From Collimonas sp. PA-H2 (GTDB lineage: Bacteria; Pseudomonadota; Gammaproteobacteria; Burkholderiales; Burkholderiaceae_D): 64,000 nucleotides of DNA. The stretch lies in NCBI RefSeq assembly GCF_002564105.1, contig NZ_PDBX01000001.1, positions 930,001-994,000 of the forward strand, given 5' to 3'. Every line of letters starts with the position of its first letter. The first letter of the stretch is position 1. Made by a program: the position numbers and the translations under genes. The notes under the pieces are model-generated. The model did no database searches and had not been told where the DNA came from. It saw only the letters and a list, made by a program, of their open reading frames with translations. Shown here in pieces: positions 27,448 to 36,249 of this stretch.

Positions 27448-28338
27448 ATGCCAGATACCACCGTAGATACTTCAGCGGTTAATTATGATACCGACATGCA
27501 GACCATCCGCGACTACGTTCAAGCCGTGGTCGAAGCGAAGGCCAAGATCGCTACCGTCCACCTGTCGGCTATCGACAATTTCCAGACTACGGTCCAGTCC
27601 GCCTCGCCAGCGGATGCCAAGCCGGATTTTCTCACTGTAGTTTTAAAGGCAGGCCTGAAGATGGCTGAGAAAACCGCTGTCTCCGCTGTGAAGGATGCCA
27701 CCGGCGCAGACCTTGGACCGCTGGTCGATCTGCTGCATGGAATTTCGGATGAAATCGACCGTGCCGCAAAAGCCGCCCAGAACCTCGCGGTGGCCGACTG
27801 GATCAAGACTGTCCGCACCGCGGTAACCAACGCCTATGCCCAGGATCAGACAGGAAGCGCGCTGCGCAAGACTATCGAAGACGCCTATAACCAGAATGAC
27901 GAAGGTGGACGCGGAGGTTATATCGGCGGTATTCAGAATGAACTGACGGCCATGCAAACCGTACGGCCGCCCAAAACGGAACTGCTGGAAACCACGATGT
28001 ACACAAGCTGGATCAGCCAGAATTTCAACAGCGATTGCATAGATGGCACCGGCATCATCTATATACAGTTTGCTGACGACAGCACGTTTAGCTCAGCGAC
28101 GGTAACGGCGCCGCTCGGCGACAAAATCGCCGGAGCCTTGAATAATGTGATGAGTGGCGCAGGCAAGAATGGCTTGATGGACCTGGACGTCGTAAAAAAA
28201 GTATGCAAAGGCAGCGACTGCATGTGCTTTGAAGGCAACAACGTGGTGCGCAAGGCGGCGTCCAGCGACGACACGCAAACGTTTCTGTCGGCCGCCGACA
28301 CCTGGAAACAGGCAACGCTTTTTTCGACATCTCCTTGA
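27448..28338 (+). CDS. Unknown protein, first gene of unusual operon
   Basis: The 296-residue protein starts at an ATG with CAGGAGA upstream. It has no signal peptide. The N-terminal ~180 residues look mostly helical and Ala/Asp-rich (YVQAVVEAKAKIATVHLS, DLLHGISDEIDRAAKAAQN). The C-terminal part is mixed with a Cys cluster (VCKGSDCMCFEGNN). No family was recognised. It heads five tightly spaced genes (gaps of 30-50 bp) ending with a muramidase gene, so it probably shares their role. Confidence 0.7.
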   Translation: MPDTTVDTSAVNYDTDMQTIRDYVQAVVEAKAKIATVHLSAIDNFQTTVQSASPADAKPDFLTVVLKAGLKMAEKTAVSAVKDATGADLGPLVDLLHGISDEIDRAAKAAQNLAVADWIKTVRTAVTNAYAQDQTGSALRKTIEDAYNQNDEGGRGGYIGGIQNELTAMQTVRPPKTELLETTMYTSWISQNFNSDCIDGTGIIYIQFADDSTFSSATVTAPLGDKIAGALNNVMSGAGKNGLMDLDVVKKVCKGSDCMCFEGNNVVRKAASSDDTQTFLSAADTWKQATLFSTSP

Positions 28339-28374
28339 GGGATATTCTCCGCCAACGCATTGGAGGCAGCGATC

Positions 28375-30402
28375 ATGATCGACAACAGCATTCACGCACT
28401 GGGTCCCTTGTTCGGGCCGGATTTCATCACGATCGAAATCAATGATCAGACCAATACCACCTATGCGCTGGAAATTTTTCCAGATGCCGCCAATCCGCAG
28501 CTGAAACAGAGCGGTTTGGCGACCCAGTTCTACTATATGCCCAAGCAGATTTACCTGGCCAAGCGGCCCGATTCGCCTACCGATTTCGATTTCAGCGTCA
28601 CCCTGTTCAAAGGCTTGATGACGGCGGAGGATTCTTTGATGCCAGGTGGTGCGCCGAGCGTGAATGGCGAAGTCGACGCCGGCGGCGCATTCATGTCGTT
28701 CTCGACCACGATGGCGGTTCCGGATAGCGTCGTCGCGGGAGCCTTGGCAAAACTCAAGGCGCAGGATCACGAACCGCCGCCAGCCAGGATCGCCGGCTTT
28801 TTCCAGCGCGACGCGGCCAGCCCGGCGCCATTGCTGGGCATCGTGCCGATCGTCGACAACAATGTCACGGTCGAGGTTCCGCAGCTGCCGGGCGCCGGCG
28901 ACAACAAGTCGCCCTGGTTCATCAGTGCACAGGGCGCCGGGCACGGCAGCATCGAGGCGTCCGGCATCAGCAGCTTCCTGGTGTCGTGTAATCAGATGGC
29001 GGCAGGGGCAATCGTAGGCGCGCTCAAAGACGGGCGTAGCCCGTTCATCGTGCACTACAACATGAAGCTGCTGTTCTACATTAACGCTTGCGATATCCAG
29101 ATGCACGTGGATGTAGACAAGACCTTCGAGCAGTTTTCAGGCGCGTTCGCGGCGAACTATATGGGCCTGGTGCAGGCCGACCTGTCCGCCAACTATCAAT
29201 CCTGCATCACCAACGGCGCCATCACGACGATCATTCAACAGAATGGCACTGACGTCGACGCCGACATGAAAAAGGTGATCGACAAACAAGTATCGGACAT
29301 GCAGGACAAGGCATGGAATCTGGTCAAGACAGAGATTTTCGACTGGCAGCCGAAACCCGACGATCCAGCCAAGGCGAGCACCGGCGCTTGCGGCGGAGCG
29401 GCGATCTCTCTCAAAATGAATTACCAGAAACACGGCGTCAAGTTTGATAACCAGTTTGTACTCAATCAGACCATCTCGAAAGAAGACACTGTCTCCGGCA
29501 CGCTGAACTCGCTTGAACCGGCAATCAAGGCGAATCTGGATAAATACCTTTCGATCGTCGACATCGGCGAGTTCTTCAAGAAAATCCAGGTTGTCGCGTC
29601 GCCGAATATCGACTTCGGCGATGGCGTAAGCGCCGATCCGATCAGTGAAGCCTTGGTGCAGGTGAGCTTTGTCGACTTCGATAATCCGGTCGGCAGCGAC
29701 GGCAAGGTGAAACTGGTGCCGGTTGCCGAGGGATTCCATTACACCCCGGGAAAAATCGATGCTACCGCGCCGGTAACCCTGGGGCGATGGAGTCGAGACA
29801 ATCCAGATGACTTGATCAACTTCTCTCGTTTACGGCTGGATAAGCCCAGTCCGCCCGATTGGGACAAGGACAAGGTCAAGATCACCAAGACGCTGGTCTA
29901 CAAGTCCGACGATGCCCGCGTGGATCTCTCCAATAATTCAACCAAGCTGGTGATTGAAACCAATACGCTCGAACACAACCCGGTGATCGGTCCCGAGGAA
30001 GTCGGCTACGTCTACATCAAATTCTTCCTGGATCGGCCGATCAAGGCGCCCAACATCACGGTCACGCTGACCATCCAGATTGGCAGCAGAAGCGACGTCA
30101 TCGTCCTCAGCAACGACGATCCCAAGGCCAATCCGGTGGGCATCTGGCAGCTGTGGTCCGACAAATATTTCAACGAGACGATTGCCAAGGTGAAGATTGA
30201 CGTCGAGGTCGCTCCTCCGGCCTCCAATTTCGCAGGTACGGCGGTGACATGGAGCGGCAACCAGGCGATTCCGCTCAACCTCGGACGGATCAAGCGGATC
30301 GTGCCTTGCAAGATCGTGGTGCCGGCATTGACCGACCCTGAGCAGAGCGCTCTGGTCAGTCAATACATTCTGCAGGCGCTCAAGGAAGCTGCTGCCAAGT
30401 GA
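28375..30402 (+). CDS. Unknown large beta-rich protein
   Basis: The start is set at the ATG at 28375 (MIDNSIHALGPLFG), preceded by GGAGGC, giving 675 residues. There is no signal peptide, and predicted structure is mainly beta with a helical insert near residues 290-330 (ADMKKVIDKQVSDMQDKAWN). Several Cys occur (SCNQMAAG, INACDIQMHV, TGACGGAA). No known domain was recognised. Composition is soluble and acidic, suggesting a large cytosolic or released protein. It is 36 bp from the preceding gene and 30 bp from the next. Confidence 0.75.
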   Translation: MIDNSIHALGPLFGPDFITIEINDQTNTTYALEIFPDAANPQLKQSGLATQFYYMPKQIYLAKRPDSPTDFDFSVTLFKGLMTAEDSLMPGGAPSVNGEVDAGGAFMSFSTTMAVPDSVVAGALAKLKAQDHEPPPARIAGFFQRDAASPAPLLGIVPIVDNNVTVEVPQLPGAGDNKSPWFISAQGAGHGSIEASGISSFLVSCNQMAAGAIVGALKDGRSPFIVHYNMKLLFYINACDIQMHVDVDKTFEQFSGAFAANYMGLVQADLSANYQSCITNGAITTIIQQNGTDVDADMKKVIDKQVSDMQDKAWNLVKTEIFDWQPKPDDPAKASTGACGGAAISLKMNYQKHGVKFDNQFVLNQTISKEDTVSGTLNSLEPAIKANLDKYLSIVDIGEFFKKIQVVASPNIDFGDGVSADPISEALVQVSFVDFDNPVGSDGKVKLVPVAEGFHYTPGKIDATAPVTLGRWSRDNPDDLINFSRLRLDKPSPPDWDKDKVKITKTLVYKSDDARVDLSNNSTKLVIETNTLEHNPVIGPEEVGYVYIKFFLDRPIKAPNITVTLTIQIGSRSDVIVLSNDDPKANPVGIWQLWSDKYFNETIAKVKIDVEVAPPASNFAGTAVTWSGNQAIPLNLGRIKRIVPCKIVVPALTDPEQSALVSQYILQALKEAAAK

Positions 30403-30432
30403 TGGCCGATTTTCTCCGCCGGAGGCTTTCAG

Positions 30433-32625
30433 ATGAATCAGTTCATGGCAAGCAGCGCTGTTCGTTTTGCTGGCGCTTCAGCTATTCGGAGCGAAGCAGT
30501 CGCCGCATCGAATAGCATGCCGCCAGCCGCAGAAAACACGGCGGCGAAACGCATCGATGTTGTCGCGAACACGAGCAATCGCGCCGCTCTGCTGCAGATG
30601 ACTGTTGCACCCAGCGAGCCGCCACCGGTGAGTTTGCCGCTGCTCAGCTCGAGAACCGGCAATCTGTTTGCGGACCGGGTCGACCCCACGCTGCATTGGT
30701 ATCTTGCCGGATTCCAGTTGCGCGACGACATCGATCCCGGTTTCGCCTTTGCCGCCAGCCAATCGGGCCAGGATGAGGGTGGCAATCCTTTCTATACCGC
30801 GCAGCTCCGCCTGACGATGCACAAGTTGCAGCCAAGCGACGTCGGCGATTTTTCCAAGGCTAATCCGGCGGCGACGCTACGCGAAATTCCGCTGGCCGAA
30901 ATGACGGCAATCTTGACCAGTTTCTATACTGACGAGGAAGGCCAGGCGAAGCAACGAGATGTGATCGGCACGGTCAAAGACAATGGCGATGGCAACCTGC
31001 TGCTGACGTTTACGCCAATTATGGGCTTATCCGTGCTCGGCCTGTACCAGGACCTCACCGTGTTTGGAAAGACGCAAATCAAGCTCTCCGCGTCTTATCA
31101 GGCCTGGGCGCCGCAAAATCAAATGACCTTTGTACGGCCGCAACTTGCTCTGTTATCCGCCACGGTGCAGCAGCCTATGCGTGCTGCGCCGGATACGCGC
31201 ATGCGCTTGTTTTCTCCGCTGGCACTGCAGACGACAAGACCCGTCGATCCACAGCCAGGTGTGCCGCTGATACAAACGCGTCAGTTGTGCGAGAACCTGT
31301 TGCCGCTGGCGCTGAAGTATCGCCAGGACGGCTATCAATTGAAATACACTGTGTCGACCGATCAAATTCCGAACCGCGTGATTCGCGACGCCAATGACTT
31401 GCGCGACTTCACGCGCGGGGGTTCTGAGTTTCGCGAACTCAAGGCTTTGGGAGACATCGGTCAAAGGTACCCGACCTTGAGCCGAGCCTATGTCGGTTCT
31501 TTCAGCCGCACGATTGTGGTAATTCCCGACCACTATTCCATCGTACGCAGCCGTATCGGCTGCGCAGCAGTGTGCATGGCCCTGGTGGACAGCGCAGCGT
31601 CGAATGGCAGCAAGTGCAAATTCGAGTTCGATTTCACCGTCGCCCCCGAGGTCAGCCGGATCGAGTTCCTCCAATTTGCACAGGAGATTTCGAATAATCC
31701 GGATCTCAAGGATTACAAACTCAAGTTTCCTGATTTCTTGCAGGACGGCCTGCCCTCCAACCTGCAGACGGCATTCAAGAGCAGCGCGCAATTCTCGGCC
31801 GGGTCAGATGCGCATACCTTCATAGTCAGTGTTTCCATCCAGGACGAAGGAGCGCAAACACCGTCGGTTGCGAATGCCAATCTATTCATCATGCAACTGT
31901 GCTCGAATATCGGTGCTGGGCTGATCGGTACGCTGAATCTGAAACTCGACGATGGCTACTCTATGCCGGTTCCATCCATCCTGGTCTTGAATTTTGCACA
32001 TACGACCGGCTCGGACGAGCTGAATTTTCAAATCGACGAGGCCTCGGCGCAAATTAAATTAAGCAACCAATCGCCCTTGGATCTGCAGCTTGCGCGCTAT
32101 GCATTTGTTTCAGCGTCCTCAATAACGGTGGCTTCCGTGCCGCTCCATCTGCCGGCAGGGGCGGCGGTGTCGATTCCTTTGCCGGCCGAGCATGCCGATT
32201 TATCGCTTGCCGAGGATGCGCAATTGATACTGCCGGCGCCGATGATGAAAGCGGACGTCGCAAGATTCCTGAATTTCCAGACTGCCGACGTGCAAGAAAC
32301 GCAATACGTTATCGCCATCGATGCCGGCAGCGTCACTTTCAATAAATACGATTCCATCGTGGCAAGCATCACGTTCGCCACCTTGCCGGCCGTCGCGCCG
32401 CAGGTGCTGACCCTGAGCAAGCACATTCATGCCGACAGTACGCATATCGTGATCCCGCTGGAAAACGCCGTGTTCTCCCTGCCAGGGGAAGTCGATTTGA
32501 CGATCAAATTTTCGGATGGAACCACGCCAGATCTGAAGTTCACTCTGCAAAATGATTTTACTGCCCAGCCGGTGCTGGTTCTTCTGCAAAGCGACATCGA
32601 TCAAAACATGGCGGGCCACGTCTAA
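30433..32625 (+). CDS. Unknown large protein
   Basis: This 730-residue protein has a CGGAGGC ribosome site. The first ~75 residues are low-complexity and Ala/Ser/Pro-rich. The segment FADRVDPTLHWYLAGFQL and the following beta-rich region form one domain (about 80-250), and further beta-rich domains follow to the end (VDLTIKFSDGTTPDLKF). There is no signal peptide or membrane helix. No family was recognised. It is translated just after the 675-aa protein and of similar size, so the two may form a complex; this is inference. Confidence 0.75.
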   Translation: MNQFMASSAVRFAGASAIRSEAVAASNSMPPAAENTAAKRIDVVANTSNRAALLQMTVAPSEPPPVSLPLLSSRTGNLFADRVDPTLHWYLAGFQLRDDIDPGFAFAASQSGQDEGGNPFYTAQLRLTMHKLQPSDVGDFSKANPAATLREIPLAEMTAILTSFYTDEEGQAKQRDVIGTVKDNGDGNLLLTFTPIMGLSVLGLYQDLTVFGKTQIKLSASYQAWAPQNQMTFVRPQLALLSATVQQPMRAAPDTRMRLFSPLALQTTRPVDPQPGVPLIQTRQLCENLLPLALKYRQDGYQLKYTVSTDQIPNRVIRDANDLRDFTRGGSEFRELKALGDIGQRYPTLSRAYVGSFSRTIVVIPDHYSIVRSRIGCAAVCMALVDSAASNGSKCKFEFDFTVAPEVSRIEFLQFAQEISNNPDLKDYKLKFPDFLQDGLPSNLQTAFKSSAQFSAGSDAHTFIVSVSIQDEGAQTPSVANANLFIMQLCSNIGAGLIGTLNLKLDDGYSMPVPSILVLNFAHTTGSDELNFQIDEASAQIKLSNQSPLDLQLARYAFVSASSITVASVPLHLPAGAAVSIPLPAEHADLSLAEDAQLILPAPMMKADVARFLNFQTADVQETQYVIAIDAGSVTFNKYDSIVASITFATLPAVAPQVLTLSKHIHADSTHIVIPLENAVFSLPGEVDLTIKFSDGTTPDLKFTLQNDFTAQPVLVLLQSDIDQNMAGHV

Positions 32626-32675
32626 ACCGCCATGAGCAAAACAGTTCAAGCGTTTCAGAACAAAGAGGATATGAC

Positions 32676-33509
32676 ATGGAATCGACGAAACGATATGCAT
32701 CCGTAGGCAGCGCGATAGCCGTGGCAAGCCTGATCGCTGCTATCGCCGCAGCGGAACTGGTCCCGGATCCGTCCTGGGCCTGGCTCTGGACGGCTGCTGC
32801 GCTGTTGGCTTTTTGCGCAGGTATCGGTTATGGCGTCAGCGGCCATTTCAATGGTCTCGTCATCGACAACCGGAACCGGGTCAGCCTTTCAAAACTACAG
32901 GCAAGCGCTTGGTCGGTGCTGGTGCTATCAGCGTTTCTGGCGGCCGCGATTGCGCGTATCAAGCTCAATCTCCCCAATCCGATTGCCGTCAACATTCCCC
33001 AGGAACTACTGGCCGTGATGGGAATTTCGGCCACCTCGCTGGTAGCTACGCCGATCGTGTTGAGCCTCAAAAGCAACGAAGCAGCGCCCCCGGGACAGGC
33101 GCAACGAACCGCGCTGATGCTGGGGGATGATCCGAACAACGTGGTACCGGCGGGCAAAGTCTATGCGCGCAACAGCTCCGGCGACGCCCAATGGCTGGAT
33201 ATTTTTCGCGGCGAAGAAGTCAGCAACGCCGCCACGCCCGATCTCGGCAAGCTTCAGCAGTTCTTGATTACCGTGGTGACCCTGAGCATCTACTCTATCC
33301 AGCTCTGGCATCTGTTTGGCGCGAACCAGCCCACGCAAGCCGGCACCACCTTCATGGAAACTCTGCCCGCATTCAGCGCGAACATGGCGTGGCTGATAGG
33401 GATCAGTCACGCCGGTTACCTCGCCTACAAGGCGGCGCCCCATGACAGCGGCACAGCGCCGGCGGGTAGTTCTCAAACGCCCGCCTTGCAAGACAACAGT
33501 GTTGGATAG
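32676..33509 (+). CDS. Six-helix inner-membrane protein
   Basis: The 277-residue protein shows six probable membrane helices: about 6-28, 34-56, 76-95, 108-130, 192-215 and 231-253. A soluble loop of ~60 residues lies between helices four and five (AQRTALMLGDDPNNVVPAGK). AGAGGAT precedes the ATG. No family was recognised. It lies directly before a muramidase gene, the position of a holin or transporter in lysis cassettes, but it is larger than typical holins. Confidence 0.7.
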   Translation: MESTKRYASVGSAIAVASLIAAIAAAELVPDPSWAWLWTAAALLAFCAGIGYGVSGHFNGLVIDNRNRVSLSKLQASAWSVLVLSAFLAAAIARIKLNLPNPIAVNIPQELLAVMGISATSLVATPIVLSLKSNEAAPPGQAQRTALMLGDDPNNVVPAGKVYARNSSGDAQWLDIFRGEEVSNAATPDLGKLQQFLITVVTLSIYSIQLWHLFGANQPTQAGTTFMETLPAFSANMAWLIGISHAGYLAYKAAPHDSGTAPAGSSQTPALQDNSVG

Positions 33510-33546
33510 TTAGCAAAGACAAGCCGACGAGGAGCAGGAATCTATC

Positions 33547-34479
33547 ATGAGCGATACCATCGAAATTCCTATTTCGGGAACCGTCCAGAACAATGTGCGC
33601 GTCAATGTCCGGCAAGGCTCGCCAAGTACGGCTGCCCCCGTCCTTAGAAAATTTGACCCCGGTACGACAATTCAGGTGGCCGCCTTGGCGGTTGGCGAAT
33701 CTGTCAACGGTAACGCCCATTGGTACCGCATCTCGGCCGACACCTACATCTGGGCCGGGGCTTGCAGCGATTTGCAACAGAACCCCACGACAACTCCGGC
33801 ACAGCCGCTTGCCGGTCCGCCGGACAGATCTGCCCGCTTGAACCAGGTGCCCCTGGTCATAGACATTAGTCATGGCGACGGCGTGATAAGTTTTCAGGAC
33901 GCCAAAAACGCAGGCCTGGTCGGAGTGATACATAAGGCAACCACAGGAGCCACAGGCAAAGACGACGCCCATGCGGCGCGCCGTGACGAAGCCCGGAAGG
34001 CCGGACTTCTTTGGGGTGCATATCATTGGGGAACGGCAGCCGCGGTGGGGGATCAGGTTGAAAATTTCATCTCATGGACGAAAGCAGACCAAGATAAAAA
34101 CATGCTGGTCGCGCTGGATTTCGAACCCACGCCAGGGAACCAGATGACGATCGATGGTGCGCGCGCGTTTTGCGAACAGATCTACACGAGACTGGGGAGA
34201 CGCCCGGTGATTTATAGCGGCGACACGATGAAAGCGGCATTGGGTTCGGCAAAGGATCCATTTTTCAGTGATCATCGCCTCTGGCTAGCGCAATATGGCG
34301 CAAGCCCCACCGTTCAGAGCAGTTGGGACACCTTCTGGCTGTGGCAATATACCGATGGCGACAGCGGTCCGCCCGGCTGCCGCGCCGTGACCGGGATTGC
34401 AGGGGATTCAAAAGGACGCCTGGATTGCGACTACTTCGATGGCGATGCCGCGACACTAGCTTCACAATGGGCGTCCTGA
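33547..34479 (+). CDS. SH3-domain GH25 muramidase
   Basis: The 310-residue protein has an N-terminal bacterial SH3-like domain (about 10-75, VRVNVRQGSPSTAAPVLRKF) and a GH25 lysozyme domain (about 100-305). Catalytic-site features are VIDISHGDGVISF, GAYHWG, VALDFEPTPG (the D-x-E pair with the acid Glu), LWLAQYG and FWLWQYTDGD. It hydrolyses the MurNAc-GlcNAc bond. There is no signal peptide, so it would need a holin-like route or a secretion system to reach the wall. It is the last gene of the operon before a hairpin terminator. Confidence 0.9.
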   Translation: MSDTIEIPISGTVQNNVRVNVRQGSPSTAAPVLRKFDPGTTIQVAALAVGESVNGNAHWYRISADTYIWAGACSDLQQNPTTTPAQPLAGPPDRSARLNQVPLVIDISHGDGVISFQDAKNAGLVGVIHKATTGATGKDDAHAARRDEARKAGLLWGAYHWGTAAAVGDQVENFISWTKADQDKNMLVALDFEPTPGNQMTIDGARAFCEQIYTRLGRRPVIYSGDTMKAALGSAKDPFFSDHRLWLAQYGASPTVQSSWDTFWLWQYTDGDSGPPGCRAVTGIAGDSKGRLDCDYFDGDAATLASQWAS

Positions 34480-34584
34480 ATGCGCATGCGCCTGACTGCG
34501 CCGCTTGCAGTTCTCGTACAGACTTGTATTGCACTGGATTTGTATGGGAACCCCCATAGACCCGAGCCGCCGCCCCCAAAAAAA

Positions 34585-34630
34585 CGCTTGATAATCAAAC
34601 TAATCATTTGATGATCGAGCGCCTTTTCTT
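34585..34630 (+). terminator. Terminator of the five-gene operon
   Basis: CGCTTGAT...ATCGAGCG with an inner ATCAAA...TTTGAT stem forms a long hairpin (34585-34621) followed by CCTTTTCTT. It lies about 105 bp past the muramidase stop and separates the operon from the Vps62-like gene. Confidence 0.6.
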
Positions 34631-34953
34631 GCTACCCCAGATAGCTATCTGAGCAGCGGACCGTTTGCGATCAGAAATCAAGGCACACCGATTTTTGGCG
34701 GACGACGCGGTTTCAAGTCCATATCTTAAACCGATCGACAGTTAAACCACTGGCGCCGAAGTCAGCTGCGTATTGCTACGGCGATGTTACGGTAACGCGG
34801 CCGTATCGTTACCTGAAGATACTTATGTTGCAGGCACAGCGGGCATATCTTGCGACTGTGGGGTGTCGGCTATCGATGCTATAGCGCTGCCTCACGCAGC
34901 AAACGGCATACGCCGCCATTCCTCTTTTGCAGTTGCCCGACAGGAGAATCAAC

Positions 34954-36192
34954 ATGAGTGCATACGAAAAGCAGTATCTGCTAGCCCCCCAGGAAAGCTT
35001 GACCGAGACCAGCCAGCTGGTCTTCCAGGACCTGGCCATGGATTTCACGACCCAGTTTGTGCAAACCTGGAACGATCAGGGATCCGGCGCCCACGAAGAT
35101 GCGTCGACCTGGCGGCCGCTAGCGTCCGACGCCCAGGTGGGCTTCTATTCCGTTGGCGACGTGTTGTTTGGAAATTACGACGATCCGAACGGGAAGCACG
35201 TCGGCTTGCTGGTGAAATCACTGTCCGACCCGGGCGTTGGGCAGCCTGCGCTGATGCCGCCAACTGGCTTTCAATACGTATGGAGCAGCCAGGTGTATAT
35301 GCTGATGGCGCCAGACGGCTATGTTGCCTTGGGCGGTGTAGCGGCATGGGACAGCGGCAGCCTGTCGCCGGATAACTATCGCTGCGTCAGAGCGGATCTG
35401 GTGATCCCGGCCCTGGTTGGCGACCAGGTTTATAACGACAGTGGCAGCGGCAAGAACGATGACCTGAGTTGCTGGAACATCCTTCCACCTAGCGCTCCGG
35501 CAGGCAACGTCGCCTTTTCCCCGGGAACTTTCATTGCGATCCCAAGCTACGACACTCCCGGTCCGATAGGATTCAATGCACTACAGATTCCGTTTACCGA
35601 TGTGCCGCCGAGCGAATATGCGAAACCGCCGGTACTTAGCAGCAAAAATCCGCCGCAGGATGGCGAGACCGTGTCCTACATCGTCAAGATGCCTTGGTTT
35701 GCGGTCAGCGATCCTTCGATGTCGGATCCGGAGCGGATTTTGAAATCACCGGTCTACACCATGGTGCGCTCAGATAAGTACAAGCTTTCCATGTTCAAGA
35801 ACAACACCACCGGCACTTTGCAAACGCAAAGCTACACCTGGCTTGAGGGCGTCAGCAAGGAATCGGTTGAATCGTTTGCGCATTCGGTCGGCATCGAATT
35901 GGGTATGGAATATGGTTCTGACGCAATCGGCTTCAAGGTATCGGCGAAGTTAAGCTACAATTTCACCTATACCACCAGTTCAAGCTCGGGCATGCAGGAA
36001 CAGAAGAGCATGAACGATATGCTCAACGTGCTTCCGCACTGCGCCGCCGCCGCTTACTATCTCGACAGCACCTATGATATTTACCGGCAAGACGGCAAGC
36101 GCATTCAGACCGTCACCCCGGACTTTGGCGTGCCTTCGAGCACTTACGATACGCAGTTCCCGGATAGCCTGTCCAAGGTAAAGCGCCGCTAA
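34954..36192 (+). CDS. Vps62-like protein with aerolysin-type stem
   Basis: The start is placed at the ATG at 34954 (MSAYEKQYLLAPQ), with AGGAGAA upstream, giving 412 residues. The region about 50-200 (VGFYSVGDVLFGNYDDPNGK, later WNILPPSAPAGNVAFSPG) matches the Vps62 family of beta-prism-like proteins. The region about 290-370 has Ser/Thr-rich alternating strands (SVGIELGMEYGSDAIGFKVS, then LSYNFTYTTSSSS), as in aerolysin/ETX-type pore-forming stems. There is no signal peptide. A pore-forming or insecticidal role is inferred. It has its own transcript behind the muramidase operon. Confidence 0.65.
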   Translation: MSAYEKQYLLAPQESLTETSQLVFQDLAMDFTTQFVQTWNDQGSGAHEDASTWRPLASDAQVGFYSVGDVLFGNYDDPNGKHVGLLVKSLSDPGVGQPALMPPTGFQYVWSSQVYMLMAPDGYVALGGVAAWDSGSLSPDNYRCVRADLVIPALVGDQVYNDSGSGKNDDLSCWNILPPSAPAGNVAFSPGTFIAIPSYDTPGPIGFNALQIPFTDVPPSEYAKPPVLSSKNPPQDGETVSYIVKMPWFAVSDPSMSDPERILKSPVYTMVRSDKYKLSMFKNNTTGTLQTQSYTWLEGVSKESVESFAHSVGIELGMEYGSDAIGFKVSAKLSYNFTYTTSSSSGMQEQKSMNDMLNVLPHCAAAAYYLDSTYDIYRQDGKRIQTVTPDFGVPSSTYDTQFPDSLSKVKRR

Positions 36193-36216
36193 GGTTCTGC
36201 GCCAGGAGGAGATGCA

Positions 36217-36243
36217 GGTCCAATGCAAGGCGTGCATTGGACC
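36217..36243. terminator. Hairpin between convergent genes
   Basis: An 11-bp perfect stem GGTCCAATGCA / TGCATTGGACC with a 5-base loop lies in the 57-bp gap between the Vps62-like gene and the convergent regulator gene. There is no T-run on either side, so its strength as a bidirectional terminator is uncertain. Confidence 0.5.
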
Positions 36244-36249
36244 CGCAAA

